Shown: in pieces, positions 7,713-16,464 of the stretch
Numbering within the stretch: the stretch's first letter is position 1
How the letters are laid out: the number at the start of each line of letters is the position of its first letter
Assembly: GCA_021801265.1 (NCBI GenBank)
Contig: JAJYYE010000007.1
Span: 1 to 45,633, forward strand
DNA from: Pseudomonadota bacterium
GTDB lineage: Bacteria; Pseudomonadota; Gammaproteobacteria; Halothiobacillales; Halothiobacillaceae
Length of the DNA stretch: 45,633 bases
Direction of reading: 5' to 3'
Notes under the pieces: model-generated
Databases searched by the model: none
What the model saw: the letters and a program-made list of their open reading frames with translations, nothing else
Told to the model about the DNA's origin: nothing
Made by a program: the position numbers and the translations under genes

Positions 7713-9323
7713 TCAAAAAGATGAGATACCTGCCGCCGCACCGTCGCTGCGTGGATCGGATGCCGCTTCACAGACGCCGTCGCCCAGAACGCGAATCACC
7801 CCGGCGTGGCCCATCATTTGCGCGTAGTCATCCACGCGCTCGACGTGATGCCCCCGACGCGTTAATTCAGCGAAAACCTCGGGGGCGAAACGGCCTTCCA
7901 GTTTGAGACTGTCGGTACTTTGCCCCCAGGTTCGCCCGAGCAACCAGCGCGGACTCGCCAATACCTCGGGCAGCGGGAGGTTGTAATCCAGTGCACGTGT
8001 AGCAACCGCAGTCTGAGTTTGCGGCTGCCCATCGCCGCCCATGGTGCCGAAGATCAACCGTGGACGGCCCTGCTCCAGATACATCGCCGGATTCAAGGTG
8101 TGGAACGGGCGCTTACCCGGTTTCAGTGCATTGACGTGATTGGGATTCAGGGAAAACGAGGTGCCCCGGTTTTGCCAGAGAATGCCGGTATCACCCGCGA
8201 TCACCCCGCTGCCGTATTCGTGGTAAATACTCTGGATGGCACTCACAGCGCGTCCCTGCGCATCCACTACCCCGAACCAGACCGTATCGCCCGGCCCCAC
8301 GCCCCGGCTCCACGGCGCCGCATGCTGCATATCAATCGAGCGCGCGAGCGTGGTCATGGATTCGGCAGAAAGCAGCGCCTCAACAGGGGCCGAGTGGTGG
8401 TCCGGGTCGGCTACGTACCGATCCCGTAAACGAAAGGCCTGTTTGGTGGCTTCTACAACCAGATGCACATAGTCGGCCGATAGATGCGAATAACGCGTCA
8501 GATCAAACTGATTCAGCTGTCCCAGAATCATGAGGGATGCCAAACCCTGCGTTGGTGGCGGCATATTGACCGCCATGCCGTCGCGATAGGGCACGCCGAT
8601 GGGTATCACGGTTCTGCCGCGGAAAGCGGCCAGATCGTCAAAAGTCAACAAGCTGCCCACTTCCGCCAAGCCTTGTGCGATTTGGCGACCCAGTTCACCT
8701 CGGTAAAAGCCCTCTGCCCCGTCGCGCTGGAGCAGGCGGAGCGTTTGTGCAAGCTGTGGTTGTTGGAAAATCGCCTCGGGTACAGGCGTTTGCCCCTGGG
8801 GTGCATAGATGTCGGTCAGGCATTCGAATGCGCCGAGCTCGTCCCATTTCCGGGTTAAAAAGTCCCCCTGGCTGCGGCTGCAGGAAAATCCCTTGTCGGC
8901 ATGGCCGAGGGCCGATTCCAGCAAATCAGGCCAGGAGAATCGCCCGCCCCAGTGGTTCTGGCTTAGCGCCTGAGCGGCACCCCAGACCGAAACCAGCCCC
9001 GCCACCGTATTCGCCGCATGGGCGCCTCGGCTCGGGATGGCGCTTAATCCGCGATGCAGATAAAACTCGGGCGAGTAGGCCATGCCGGCCGATCCTGCAC
9101 CGTCCAAACCGGTCAAATGCCCGTTTTCATCGGCCAGCAACCAGAATCCATCGCCGCCCAGGCTGTTCATGTGCGGATAAACCACACACAGCACCGAACC
9201 GACGGCCAAGGCGGCTTCGATGGCATTACCGCCTGCGGCGAGCACGGCTTTCCCTGCGGCCGTGGCCAAATAATGGGGCGAGGTAACAACGCCCGACCTG
9301 CCCTTGGCATATTGATTCAACAT
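7713..9323 (-). CDS. hpxW: Gamma-glutamyltransferase-family amidohydrolase, HpxW-like
   Basis: The 536-aa proenzyme belongs to the Ntn-hydrolase GGT family. The autoprocessing nucleophile is most likely Thr347 in GPGDTVWFGVVD. PPPTQGLASL (~256) and TMGGDGQPQTQ are also intact. No signal peptide is visible, unlike periplasmic GGT. The motif set (NALEAxx-like NAIEAALAVGS, VYPHMNSLGGDGFW, ASPRWLLGRTWG) matches the branch containing Klebsiella HpxW, an oxamate amidohydrolase that makes oxalate and ammonia. HpxX/Y/Z homologues lie 28 kb away in this window, which supports the idea. It overlaps the upstream DppF-like gene by 7 nt, so its substrate may be brought in by that importer. A different gamma-glutamyl or amide substrate is possible. 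Confidence 0.75.
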   Translation of the reverse strand: MLNQYAKGRSGVVTSPHYLATAAGKAVLAAGGNAIEAALAVGSVLCVVYPHMNSLGGDGFWLLADENGHLTGLDGAGSAGMAYSPEFYLHRGLSAIPSRGAHAANTVAGLVSVWGAAQALSQNHWGGRFSWPDLLESALGHADKGFSCSRSQGDFLTRKWDELGAFECLTDIYAPQGQTPVPEAIFQQPQLAQTLRLLQRDGAEGFYRGELGRQIAQGLAEVGSLLTFDDLAAFRGRTVIPIGVPYRDGMAVNMPPPTQGLASLMILGQLNQFDLTRYSHLSADYVHLVVEATKQAFRLRDRYVADPDHHSAPVEALLSAESMTTLARSIDMQHAAPWSRGVGPGDTVWFGVVDAQGRAVSAIQSIYHEYGSGVIAGDTGILWQNRGTSFSLNPNHVNALKPGKRPFHTLNPAMYLEQGRPRLIFGTMGGDGQPQTQTAVATRALDYNLPLPEVLASPRWLLGRTWGQSTDSLKLEGRFAPEVFAELTRRGHHVERVDDYAQMMGHAGVIRVLGDGVCEAASDPRSDGAAAGISSF

Positions 9324-10291
9324 GGGTTCACCACCGGAAATAAACAGGCCACTTGCCGCTCGGGCGTTAATAAGGTCAGCGGCGGATCGACCTCAAGGCA
9401 GGCCGACTGGACTTGTGCGCAACGCCCCGCAAACCGGCAGCCCTTGGGTAAATTGACCGGGCTGGGTATCTCGCCCTTCAAGGAGGCGCACAGCGGCGCA
9501 TCAAAGCGCGGGAAGGCCTGCAATAGCGCCTTGGTATATGGATGGCGCGGCGTGCTTAAAATGTCATGGGTTGGGCCTTGCTCGACAATGCGCCCCAAAT
9601 ACAGCACCGCGATTTTTTCACACAGATAACTGGCCACGCCCAGATCGTGGGTGATAAATACCAGGGTAATGCCGGATTCCCGGCAGAGATCGCGCAAAAG
9701 ATTGAGTACCTGGGCCTGCACCGAGACATCCAGCCCCGCGACCGATTCATCGGCCATGATGACGTTGGGCTCGGCCGCTAAGGCGCGCGCAATGGCGATG
9801 CGCCGAACCTGCCCGCCCGACAGCTCGCCGGGAAAGCGCTGCAACAAGCCTGCCGGCAAACCGACGCGCGCAATCAGGGCTTCCACTCGGGCGGGAATCG
9901 CCTGCTCTTCACACAAGCGATGCAAGCGAACCGGTTCGGCCAGAATATCGGCAATGCGCATCCGGGGATTCATCGACCCCCGCGCATTTTGATAAATGAA
10001 CGCCACCTCACGCGCAAAACGCTTCCGCGCTTCCGCATCCAAATGCGCGAGATCGTGTTGACCGTACAGCACGCGACCGTCGCTGGCAGGCTCAAGCCCG
10101 AGCATCAGCCGGATCAAGGTCGATTTTCCCGAGCCGCTTTCACCCACGAGGGCGAGCGTGTCACCGTGCTTCAATTCCAGACGGATCCCGTCCAGCGCCT
10201 TGAGTTGCCGCGTTTTGCGGCGGAACCACCCCGTGGTACCCAAGGTATACACGCGCTCGACATCGAGTAACGAAAAAATAGTTTCTTGCAT
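9317..10291 (-). CDS. Dipeptide-type ABC importer ATPase (DppF-like)
   Basis: The 324-aa nucleotide-binding subunit has Walker A GESGSGKST, signature LSGGQVRRIAIARAL and Walker B VIMADES. The C-terminal oligo/dipeptide extension carries the Cys-rich CRFAGRC...C element that often holds an iron-sulfur cluster in Dpp/Opp ATPases. It pairs with the DppD-like ATPase 9 bp upstream. Its stop overlaps the start of the HpxW-like gene. The transported compound is not fixed by sequence; peptides, glutathione-like amides or ureides are all imported by relatives. Confidence 0.92.
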   Translation of the reverse strand: MQETIFSLLDVERVYTLGTTGWFRRKTRQLKALDGIRLELKHGDTLALVGESGSGKSTLIRLMLGLEPASDGRVLYGQHDLAHLDAEARKRFAREVAFIYQNARGSMNPRMRIADILAEPVRLHRLCEEQAIPARVEALIARVGLPAGLLQRFPGELSGGQVRRIAIARALAAEPNVIMADESVAGLDVSVQAQVLNLLRDLCRESGITLVFITHDLGVASYLCEKIAVLYLGRIVEQGPTHDILSTPRHPYTKALLQAFPRFDAPLCASLKGEIPSPVNLPKGCRFAGRCAQVQSACLEVDPPLTLLTPERQVACLFPVVNPC

Positions 10292-10300
10292 GAGGAATTC

Positions 10301-11293
10301 CTAATCGATAAACCAACAGGCAACCTGTCGTCCGTCCCGGGTTTGCGTTTCGGGCCGCTGTTCGCCGCAAATGGCTTGTGCCTTGGGACAACGCGGTGCA
10401 AACCGGCAGCCGTTCGGCATGGCGTCCAAGGGTGGGATCTGGCCGGGAATCGGCGTCAATGTCGGCATGCCCAATTCAACCACGCAGGATTTCAACCCTT
10501 GGGTATACGGGTGCAATGGGGCATTGAGCACGCGTTCGCTCGGGCCTTCTTCGACAATCTGCCCGGCATACATCACGGCGATGCGGTCGCAAACCTGCGC
10601 GCCCAAGGCCAGGTCGTGCAGCACGAAGATGGCGCTGGAGTTGAGCGCGCGAACCCGATCCAGAATCAGCTCCATGATTTGCGCCTGAATGGTGACATCC
10701 AGCGCACTGGTGGGCTCATCGGCGAGCAGCAGTTCGGGATTGCACGCCAAAGCGATGGCGATCATGATTCGTTGCTGCATGCCACCGGAGAGCTCGTGCG
10801 GGTAGGCATCAAGGCGCAGGCGGGGCTCCGGAATGCCGACGCTCTGCATTAATTCCACGGCACGCGCCCGACAGGCCGAGGCGGACAACCCCAAATGCCG
10901 CCTCAACGGTTCGGCGATTTGCTTGCCGACCGTAAAACACGGATTCAACGCGGCTGTCGCATCCTGGAAGATCAAACCGATTTTGTTGCCGCGAAGTCGC
11001 CGAAAATCGGCCTCCTTGAGAGCGGTCAATTCCGTTCCCCGAAAACGCAGACTGCCTTCGATCTCGACTTCCGGCGCGCGCAGCAGGCCGATCAGCGCCA
11101 TCGCCAAAGTAGATTTTCCCGCGCCAGACTCGCCAATCAATCCCAATGTTTCACCGGGGCTAAGACTCAACGTGATGCGGTCGAGTACCGTGGCTTTTTT
11201 TCGCCGCAAGCTGAAATCCCGTACCTCAAGCAAGGACGCCTCGGCATGGGATTCGACGGGAATGTTTTGCGCTAATACGCTCACTTGATTCAT
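10301..11293 (-). CDS. Dipeptide-type ABC importer ATPase (DppD-like)
   Basis: I place the start at ATG 11293 (MNQVSVLAQ, 330 aa) because AAGGAT lies just upstream; a farther in-frame start at 11344 would run into the end of the permease gene. The protein has Walker [10 protein letters not shown], signature [15 protein letters not shown], Walker [12 protein letters not shown] and the C-terminal CRFAPRC...C extension of Opp/Dpp ATPases. It forms a heterodimer with the DppF-like protein. The gap to the upstream permease is 16 bp. Confidence 0.92.
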   Translation of the reverse strand: MNQVSVLAQNIPVESHAEASLLEVRDFSLRRKKATVLDRITLSLSPGETLGLIGESGAGKSTLAMALIGLLRAPEVEIEGSLRFRGTELTALKEADFRRLRGNKIGLIFQDATAALNPCFTVGKQIAEPLRRHLGLSASACRARAVELMQSVGIPEPRLRLDAYPHELSGGMQQRIMIAIALACNPELLLADEPTSALDVTIQAQIMELILDRVRALNSSAIFVLHDLALGAQVCDRIAVMYAGQIVEEGPSERVLNAPLHPYTQGLKSCVVELGMPTLTPIPGQIPPLDAMPNGCRFAPRCPKAQAICGEQRPETQTRDGRQVACWFID

Positions 11294-11309
11294 TGATGGA
11301 TCCTTGGCT

Positions 11310-12194
11310 TTATGCATCTTTTTGGGTATTGGGGTCGAAGGCATCGCGCAAGCCGTCGCCCAACAGGTTCAAGGCCACCAGCAAAATGGCCAGCGCCACG
11401 CCCGGAACCCCGGAAATCCAGGGGGCGATCGTAATAAACCCCCGCCCCTCGGCAATCATCAGCCCCCAGTCCGGTGTGGGCGGAACCACCCCAATGCCGA
11501 GAAATGAAAGTCCGGATTCCAGCAAGATGGCAATGCTGACCCGCATACCGGCTTGAACCAGAATGGGTGAGACCACATTGGGCAATACATGTCGCCAAAT
11601 AATGGCCAGGGTCGGCACGCCCATCAGCCGCGCTGCCTCGATAAATGGCTGGCTCTTGACCTGCAACACATCACCGCGGGTCATCCGCGCAAAAGGGCCG
11701 ACAAACGACAGCGCCAAGGCATACACCAGGTTTTCAGTTCCCAATCCCAATACGGCCATAAAAGCCATGGCTAAAATCAATTCGGGAAAAGCGAGCAGGC
11801 CGTCCACAATCCGCATCAGAACCCATTCCGTGCGCCCGCCGATCAATCCTGCGGCAAGGCCGATGGCAACACCGGCCACAAGGCCGAGCGCAACGGAAGC
11901 AAATCCGATAATCAGGGCCAATTGCGCCCCGTACAGCAATCGGGAATACAAATCCTGCCCGAAGGAATCCGTGCCCAACCAATGCGCAGCGCTCGGCCCT
12001 TGAAGCGCAGCGCCCAAATCCTGCGCGGTGGGATTGTGCGTGGCCAACCAGGGCGCGAAAACCGCGGCGAGGACATAGGCCAGAATAATGACCAAACCCA
12101 CCACGGCACTGCGTTGCCGCATCAGGGGTTGAAGAAAGCGTCGGCGCCAGGATGAGGCCTGAAAGGATGCCGACAGATCGAGTGCATGACTCAT
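11310..12194 (-). CDS. Dipeptide-type ABC importer permease (DppC-like)
   Basis: This gives 294 aa with an N-terminal cytoplasmic stretch and a first helix near residue 33, followed by the DppC-type APHNP-like motif (here LATHNPTAQDLG) and GTDSFGQDLYSRLLYG. The EAA loop for ATPase docking is EAARLMGVPTLAIIWRHVLPN. About six transmembrane helices are visible. Its ATG overlaps the stop of the DppB-like gene in a TAATG arrangement, so the two permeases are translationally coupled. Confidence 0.93.
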   Translation of the reverse strand: MSHALDLSASFQASSWRRRFLQPLMRQRSAVVGLVIILAYVLAAVFAPWLATHNPTAQDLGAALQGPSAAHWLGTDSFGQDLYSRLLYGAQLALIIGFASVALGLVAGVAIGLAAGLIGGRTEWVLMRIVDGLLAFPELILAMAFMAVLGLGTENLVYALALSFVGPFARMTRGDVLQVKSQPFIEAARLMGVPTLAIIWRHVLPNVVSPILVQAGMRVSIAILLESGLSFLGIGVVPPTPDWGLMIAEGRGFITIAPWISGVPGVALAILLVALNLLGDGLRDAFDPNTQKDA

Positions 12195-13144
12195 TATTTA
12201 CGCCTCCGCAAACGGGGATCCAGGAACTGATACGTCTGATCGACCATGAGATTCAGGACGACAAAGAGTACGCCGGTCAGCATGATGCCGGCCTGAATCA
12301 CGATGTATTCGCGGTTAAGCACCGCTGACGTAATCATCATGCCGAGACCCGGCAGGGAGAAAACCACCTCCGTCATCACCGCACCGCGCAACATGCCGCC
12401 CAGTTGCAAGCCGATCACGGTAATCAGCGGCATCAGCACATTGCGCATGCCATGCACCCAAACCACTCGCCAGCCAGGTTCGCCGCGCGCTTTCGCCGCC
12501 AGAATGTAAGGCTGCCCCATCACTTCCAGCAAACTTGAGCGGGTGATTCGGGCGATCAACCCGACGTACCATGCCCCCAACGTGATGGCCGGTAACGCCA
12601 GATGCCACATCCCTTGCCAGAAGTCGTCCCACGGCGCCACGAACCCCAGTGTGGGAAACCAGCCCAAACCCACGCCAAACACCCAGATCAAGATGATGCC
12701 GAGGTAAAAACTCGGGAACGCATTCCCCCCGATGGCAAGCGTCGTAGCCAGCACATCTACCCAGGAATTACGGTAGAGCGCCGCCATCACGCCGGTTGGA
12801 ATGCCGATGACGAGCGCAATCAGCAAAGAAAAGGCAGCCAGGGTCAAGGTGACCGGCAGGGCCTGAAATACGGCCAGTTCAAAGATATTTTGATTGGTAA
12901 TATAGGAGGTGCCCCAATCGCCCCGGACAAAATTAGCCAGCCAATGTCCATACTGGACAATGACGGGCTGATCCAGCCCCAACTCTTGCGTCAGTTGATC
13001 GTAGGATGCCTTGGAATAATCGGAGCCCAACATGATGGTGACTGGATCGCCCGGCGCCAACTTCAAAAAAGAGAAGCTGGCGACGGAAACGAGCAACAAT
13101 ACCAAGAGGGTCTGTCCCAATTTAGTGAATGTTGCCTGCCACAT
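12194..13144 (-). CDS. Dipeptide-type ABC importer permease (DppB-like)
   Basis: I use ATG 13144 (MWQATFTKL, 316 aa), whose first base overlaps the TAA of the binding-protein gene (TAATG). A TTG four codons upstream is less likely. The protein has the DppB layout: an N-terminal helix followed by the LAPGDPVTIMLG motif, about six transmembrane segments, and the EAA-type loop ILAAKARGEPGWRVVWVHGMRN. It forms the translocation channel with the DppC-like subunit. Confidence 0.93.
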   Translation of the reverse strand: MWQATFTKLGQTLLVLLLVSVASFSFLKLAPGDPVTIMLGSDYSKASYDQLTQELGLDQPVIVQYGHWLANFVRGDWGTSYITNQNIFELAVFQALPVTLTLAAFSLLIALVIGIPTGVMAALYRNSWVDVLATTLAIGGNAFPSFYLGIILIWVFGVGLGWFPTLGFVAPWDDFWQGMWHLALPAITLGAWYVGLIARITRSSLLEVMGQPYILAAKARGEPGWRVVWVHGMRNVLMPLITVIGLQLGGMLRGAVMTEVVFSLPGLGMMITSAVLNREYIVIQAGIMLTGVLFVVLNLMVDQTYQFLDPRLRRRK

Positions 13145-14784
13145 TATGCGAGCCAAACCGTGTGCAGATTGAGGAGATCCACGGGAATGTACTGAAAGCC
13201 ATGAACCCGCTGGTTCAGAATCTTGAATACTTTCATGTGCGCAAGCACGGCCAGCGGCGCATCGGCCATGAGCACATCCTCGGCCTTGTCGTACAACTGC
13301 TTGCGCTTGGCCTCATCCAGCGTGTCTTGGGCTTCGCCGACCAATTGGTCGAACGCTGCATCCTTGTAACCGACAAAATTCCACGGTTTGTCGCTATGCC
13401 ACTCGGGATACAGGGTTTCGTCCGGATCGAGATCGGCGATCCAGGCTTCGTCATACAGATCGAAATCGCCGCTGTTGCGTCGTTTGGTCCATACCGCACG
13501 ATCAAGCAATTCGATCTTCGGCTTGATCCCGATCTTTTCGAGCATCGGCAAAATGAGCTGTGAGTTGCGCGTCCCGCTCCCCCCGGATCCCGTAAACCCC
13601 TCTGCCACAATGTACACAGGATTTACTTCACCTTGATATTTGGACTGCTGGCGATATTCCATGGCCTTTTTCAAATCAAAAAACTGGCCGCGTCCGGTTT
13701 TGCCGATACTGGGGTCATAAAAATCGGTCATCGGCGGAGAAATGGGGGTGTAGGCAGGAATAGCCTCGCCGAAATAGCCTTGTTTGACAATCACCTCGCG
13801 GTCAATCGCAAAGGCCAGGGCTTTACGCATCATGGGGTCATCAAACGGCGCGCGCTTGTTGTTCATGCCTACATAGCTGTAATTGCCTTCCACTTCGCCA
13901 TACACCTTGAGTTTGGGATTGGCTTTGAGCTGAGGAATAAACTGAAACGGTGAGAGGCTCATACCGTCCACTTGCCCCGACATCATCGCCGCCACCGCGG
14001 CCGTCGGTTCCTTGATCAAGAGAATCTGCACGCCATCAAGATAAGGCAAATTAGGCTCAAAATAATCGGGGTTGCGCTTCAGGGAAATCGAATCATTCTC
14101 GCGCCAACTCTCAAACTTGAATGGCCCCGTGCCCACAGGATGGCGACCGAAGGCTTTGCCATACTGCTCAACCGCACGTTTGCTCACAATGGTGCCGGCA
14201 CGCCCGGTACTGCCCGTCAAAGCCACGGGTAAAAACGCATAAGGTTTGGAAAACCGCATCCGAACGGTTGACGCGTCCACCAGATCGACGCCAAGCAAGG
14301 CATCGAATTTCCAGGCATGCGGCGAACCCACCGCCGGGTCCTTGACCCGCTCCAGGCTCCATTTCACCGCCGCAGCGTCACAGGGATCACCGTTATGGAA
14401 TTTCACGCCCCGTCGCAATTTGAATATATGGGTTTTGTCGTTCGGCATTTCCCAGGTTTCAGCCAGATCAGGGATGAAACTCACTTTTTTACCGTCGTAA
14501 CTGACCTTGAGCAAGCCATTGAAAATGTTATTCAGGATTTTTACCGAACCCAAAGAGCTCGTGAAATGAGGATCCAGGGTGTCCACTGCATCAATCCAGG
14601 CCAGCTTGATTGTGCCGCCATGTTTGGGTTCTTCTGCCATGGCGCTGGTAATGAGTCCCCCGCCTAACACGGCATGGCCTGCGGCCAAGCCCGCCCCCAT
14701 ACCAACCAACTTCATAAAGCCACGACGGTTCATCCTTGTGGCTAAAACTTGAGCCAACTGGTCTTTGTGATCTTGCTCAGACAT
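13144..14784 (-). CDS. Dipeptide-type ABC importer binding protein (SBP family 5), Tat signal
   Basis: This 546-aa periplasmic binding protein has a twin-arginine signal peptide (NRRGFMKLVG then a hydrophobic run ending AMA at ~50), so it is exported folded. The mature part has family-5 motifs: the DTLDPHFTSS N-terminal motif, IPDLAETWEMPND..HIFKLRRGVKFHNGD, and GTGPFKFESW. AGGAG precedes the ATG. It is the first gene of the eight-gene minus-strand series and has a sigma-54-like promoter ~50 bp upstream. Ligand unknown; the downstream HpxW-like enzyme hints at an amide or gamma-glutamyl compound. Confidence 0.93.
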   Translation of the reverse strand: MSEQDHKDQLAQVLATRMNRRGFMKLVGMGAGLAAGHAVLGGGLITSAMAEEPKHGGTIKLAWIDAVDTLDPHFTSSLGSVKILNNIFNGLLKVSYDGKKVSFIPDLAETWEMPNDKTHIFKLRRGVKFHNGDPCDAAAVKWSLERVKDPAVGSPHAWKFDALLGVDLVDASTVRMRFSKPYAFLPVALTGSTGRAGTIVSKRAVEQYGKAFGRHPVGTGPFKFESWRENDSISLKRNPDYFEPNLPYLDGVQILLIKEPTAAVAAMMSGQVDGMSLSPFQFIPQLKANPKLKVYGEVEGNYSYVGMNNKRAPFDDPMMRKALAFAIDREVIVKQGYFGEAIPAYTPISPPMTDFYDPSIGKTGRGQFFDLKKAMEYRQQSKYQGEVNPVYIVAEGFTGSGGSGTRNSQLILPMLEKIGIKPKIELLDRAVWTKRRNSGDFDLYDEAWIADLDPDETLYPEWHSDKPWNFVGYKDAAFDQLVGEAQDTLDEAKRKQLYDKAEDVLMADAPLAVLAHMKVFKILNQRVHGFQYIPVDLLNLHTVWLA

Positions 14785-14835
14785 GATTTTCTCCTAACAA
14801 AAAACAAGGGTTAAATTGCTATGCAGCCTTATCAA

Positions 14836-14853
14836 AAGCACTACGCATGCCAA
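14836..14853 (-). promoter_or_regulatory. Sigma-54-type promoter for the dipeptide-type importer operon
   Basis: On the minus strand the sequence TTGGCATGCGTAGTGCTT has GG (14851-14850) and GC (14839-14838) separated by exactly 10 nt, as in the TGGCAY-N5-TTGCW consensus. The -12 part reads GTGCT, one base off. The predicted start is near 14826, ~42 nt before the ATG. I found no full NtrC-type enhancer; TGGTGC at 15122-15127 is a half-site only. Confidence 0.6.
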
Positions 14854-14859
14854 CTAATT

Positions 14860-15360
14860 TTAAAAAGATTAAAATGTTGATTATTATGAATATATATAAG
14901 AATTTCTCGGTGGAAAAGAACGCTAAACCTAAATGAGTGCACCATGGTGAGGCAGAAGATGGAAGAGTGAGGCGGTGGCTATTTGTAAAGTTTAATGTCA
15001 TTAAATACTTACAAATATATTTAATCAGGCGACAAAAGTAATAAGCCCATCGCAAAAACCAATTCGCGAGCCGTTTGTTATATTAAGGCATGGCATATCC
15101 GGTGTGATGCGGGTTCATTCGTGGTGCAAATGCGGCCTCAAGGATTGCAGGCGAGGTGAACCAAAAAGAAGGTGTCATAAGCAGTTGACCTTCGGTTGGC
15201 AACAAATGCGTGGGTCATGATCTTCAACTGCAAGGTGATGCCAGAAGGTTTCTGGGCTTTGCAAGCAAGGCAAAACGCCGAGAGAGATTCTGATTTGCTA
15301 AACAGCCTTCCTCGTTAAATTGGATAATTTTTCTGCCAAAAATCTACTTTTCTTAAAGAA
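14860..15360. other. Long intergenic stretch without a recognisable gene
   Basis: Together with its flanks, the region between the binding-protein gene and gntR is ~840 bp. 14860-15060 is AT-rich. 15061-15300 is clearly more GC-rich. Within it the minus strand stays open for about 55 codons (15302-15138), with residues such as GITLQLKIMTHAFVANRRS but no start codon near the beginning, so it could be a gene relic. A perfect TGCACCATGGTG dyad lies at about 14937-14948. I see no RNA gene or mobile element. Confidence 0.4.
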
Positions 15361-15362
15361 TA

Positions 15363-15372
15363 TTGTATACAA
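15363..15372. promoter_or_regulatory. Operator-like palindrome TTGTATACAA (copy 1)
   Basis: This is a perfect 10-bp palindrome, identical to the one at 15549-15558, 186 bp away. The form with a GTATAC core is typical of GntR-family (FCD subgroup) operators, and the gene downstream encodes such a regulator. Confidence 0.6.
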
Positions 15373-15497
15373 AAAAATATTGGATAGCTCACCCCACGAT
15401 GGGTGTCGAGTGGATTTATGTAAAATAATATATTACTTACAATAGGTTGGAATATAAATCTGTCTTTCGGTACAGGGGGTTAATGTAAATTTTTTTG

Positions 15498-15526
15498 TTC
15501 ACGCCGTGAATCAGAAAAAGTAAAAT
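15498..15526 (+). promoter_or_regulatory. Possible sigma-70 promoter for gntR
   Basis: TTCACG (15498-15503) and TAAAAT (15521-15526) are spaced by 17 bp and match the -35 and -10 consensus at 4/6 and 5/6. The -35 overlaps a TTCAC-GCC-GTGAA dyad (15498-15510). Operator copy 2 would lie about 16 bp after the start, where a bound repressor would block the polymerase. Confidence 0.4.
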
Positions 15527-15548
15527 AAATTGCATATCAACAAAAAAG

Positions 15549-15558
15549 TTGTATACAA
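15549..15558. promoter_or_regulatory. Operator-like palindrome TTGTATACAA (copy 2)
   Basis: This is the second perfect copy, 66 bp before the gntR start codon and just downstream of the candidate promoter. With the copy at 15363-15372 it suggests autoregulation by the GntR protein, possibly through looping. Confidence 0.62.
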
Positions 15559-15623
15559 TCTATTTAATAATTGCGTACCATTAGTGCCATGGGTTGAGTA
15601 CATGAAGGTGGGGGGAGAGTTGC

Positions 15624-16316
15624 GTGGAAAAATCCAAAGGGTCGAAGAGTCAAGAAGAAGTGGTGTATGAGCGACTATTCGACGTGATTATTGAGCAAAA
15701 ATTGCAACCCGGTGTCAGATTGACGGAAATTTCGCTGGCGGAAATTTTTGCCGTCAGTAGGACGGTCGTCAGGCGAGCGCTTTTGAGGCTTTCTTATGAG
15801 GGTGTGGTCGACATCAAGCCGAATATTGGGGCTATTGTGACAACGACGGAACCCAAGGATGTTCCGCAATATTTTGAAGCCAGGCGGATCGCTGAGGGGG
15901 CTTTGATTCGTCGGGTTGCTGGTAAATTAACGACTTATCAGGAAGAAACGATGAGGGCGATGGTTCGTGAAGAAAATCGATATTTTTTGAGTGGTAATCG
16001 GGCGCGTGGATTAAGAAAATCGATTGATTTTCACTTTTACCTAGCGGATATCGCGAATAACAAGCCATTGGCAGAAATGGGTAAAAAAATGATTGCGCGA
16101 ACCTCGTTAATCGTAGCGCAGTACAACTTGTCTGGCTCGGGTGGTTGTGCCTGTGTTGACCATTCAGCGTTGGTGGATGTCATGGTCAGCGGCCCAGCGG
16201 ATCGGGCAGAAAACATGATGCATGAACATCTGCAACATATTGAAGATAACCTTTACTTCGGTAAACAAAGTTTGGAAACGGATTTATATCGAATACTGGA
16301 AATTGATAAGCCGTAA
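15624..16316 (+). CDS. GntR-family (FCD) transcriptional regulator
   Basis: The product is 230 aa from GTG 15624, with a strong GGGGGGAGAG ribosome site. Residues ~12-80 form the winged helix (YERLFDVIIEQKLQPGVRLTEISLAEIFAVSRTVVRRALLRL), and the rest is an all-alpha FCD ligand domain with the RRIAEGALIRR and DFHFYLADIANN helices. It precedes the allantoinase gene on the same strand by 148 bp and probably controls the purine/ureide operon, most likely as a repressor released by a pathway intermediate. The gene is more AT-rich than the importer operon to its left. Confidence 0.9.
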   Translation: MEKSKGSKSQEEVVYERLFDVIIEQKLQPGVRLTEISLAEIFAVSRTVVRRALLRLSYEGVVDIKPNIGAIVTTTEPKDVPQYFEARRIAEGALIRRVAGKLTTYQEETMRAMVREENRYFLSGNRARGLRKSIDFHFYLADIANNKPLAEMGKKMIARTSLIVAQYNLSGSGGCACVDHSALVDVMVSGPADRAENMMHEHLQHIEDNLYFGKQSLETDLYRILEIDKP

Positions 16317-16464
16317 TTAATTTTTTCAAGACCAGCGCATTGAAGGGGTGGTAATTATTTTATGACTGCCCAATGGGATTTATTATTTGGGATTTTGAAC
16401 TAATTAAGTTAGTGACAGGATCTGTATTAGGCCAATTTTGAACCGTTTTTGAGGCTGCCTAAAG

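Noticed and set aside
8675-9286. Long plus-strand ORFs opposite the HpxW-like gene
   Set aside because: The antisense frame of a GC-rich gene; Arg/Pro-rich sequence without domains, while the minus strand has a full enzyme.
14937-14948. TGCACCATGGTG as an NtrC enhancer for the dipeptide-type importer
   Set aside because: The spacing between half-sites is too short; only the dyad itself is supported.
14819-15055. A 78-codon minus-strand ORF before the importer operon
   Set aside because: It overlaps the sigma-54-like promoter, has low-complexity AT-rich coding, no ribosome site and no recognisable motif.
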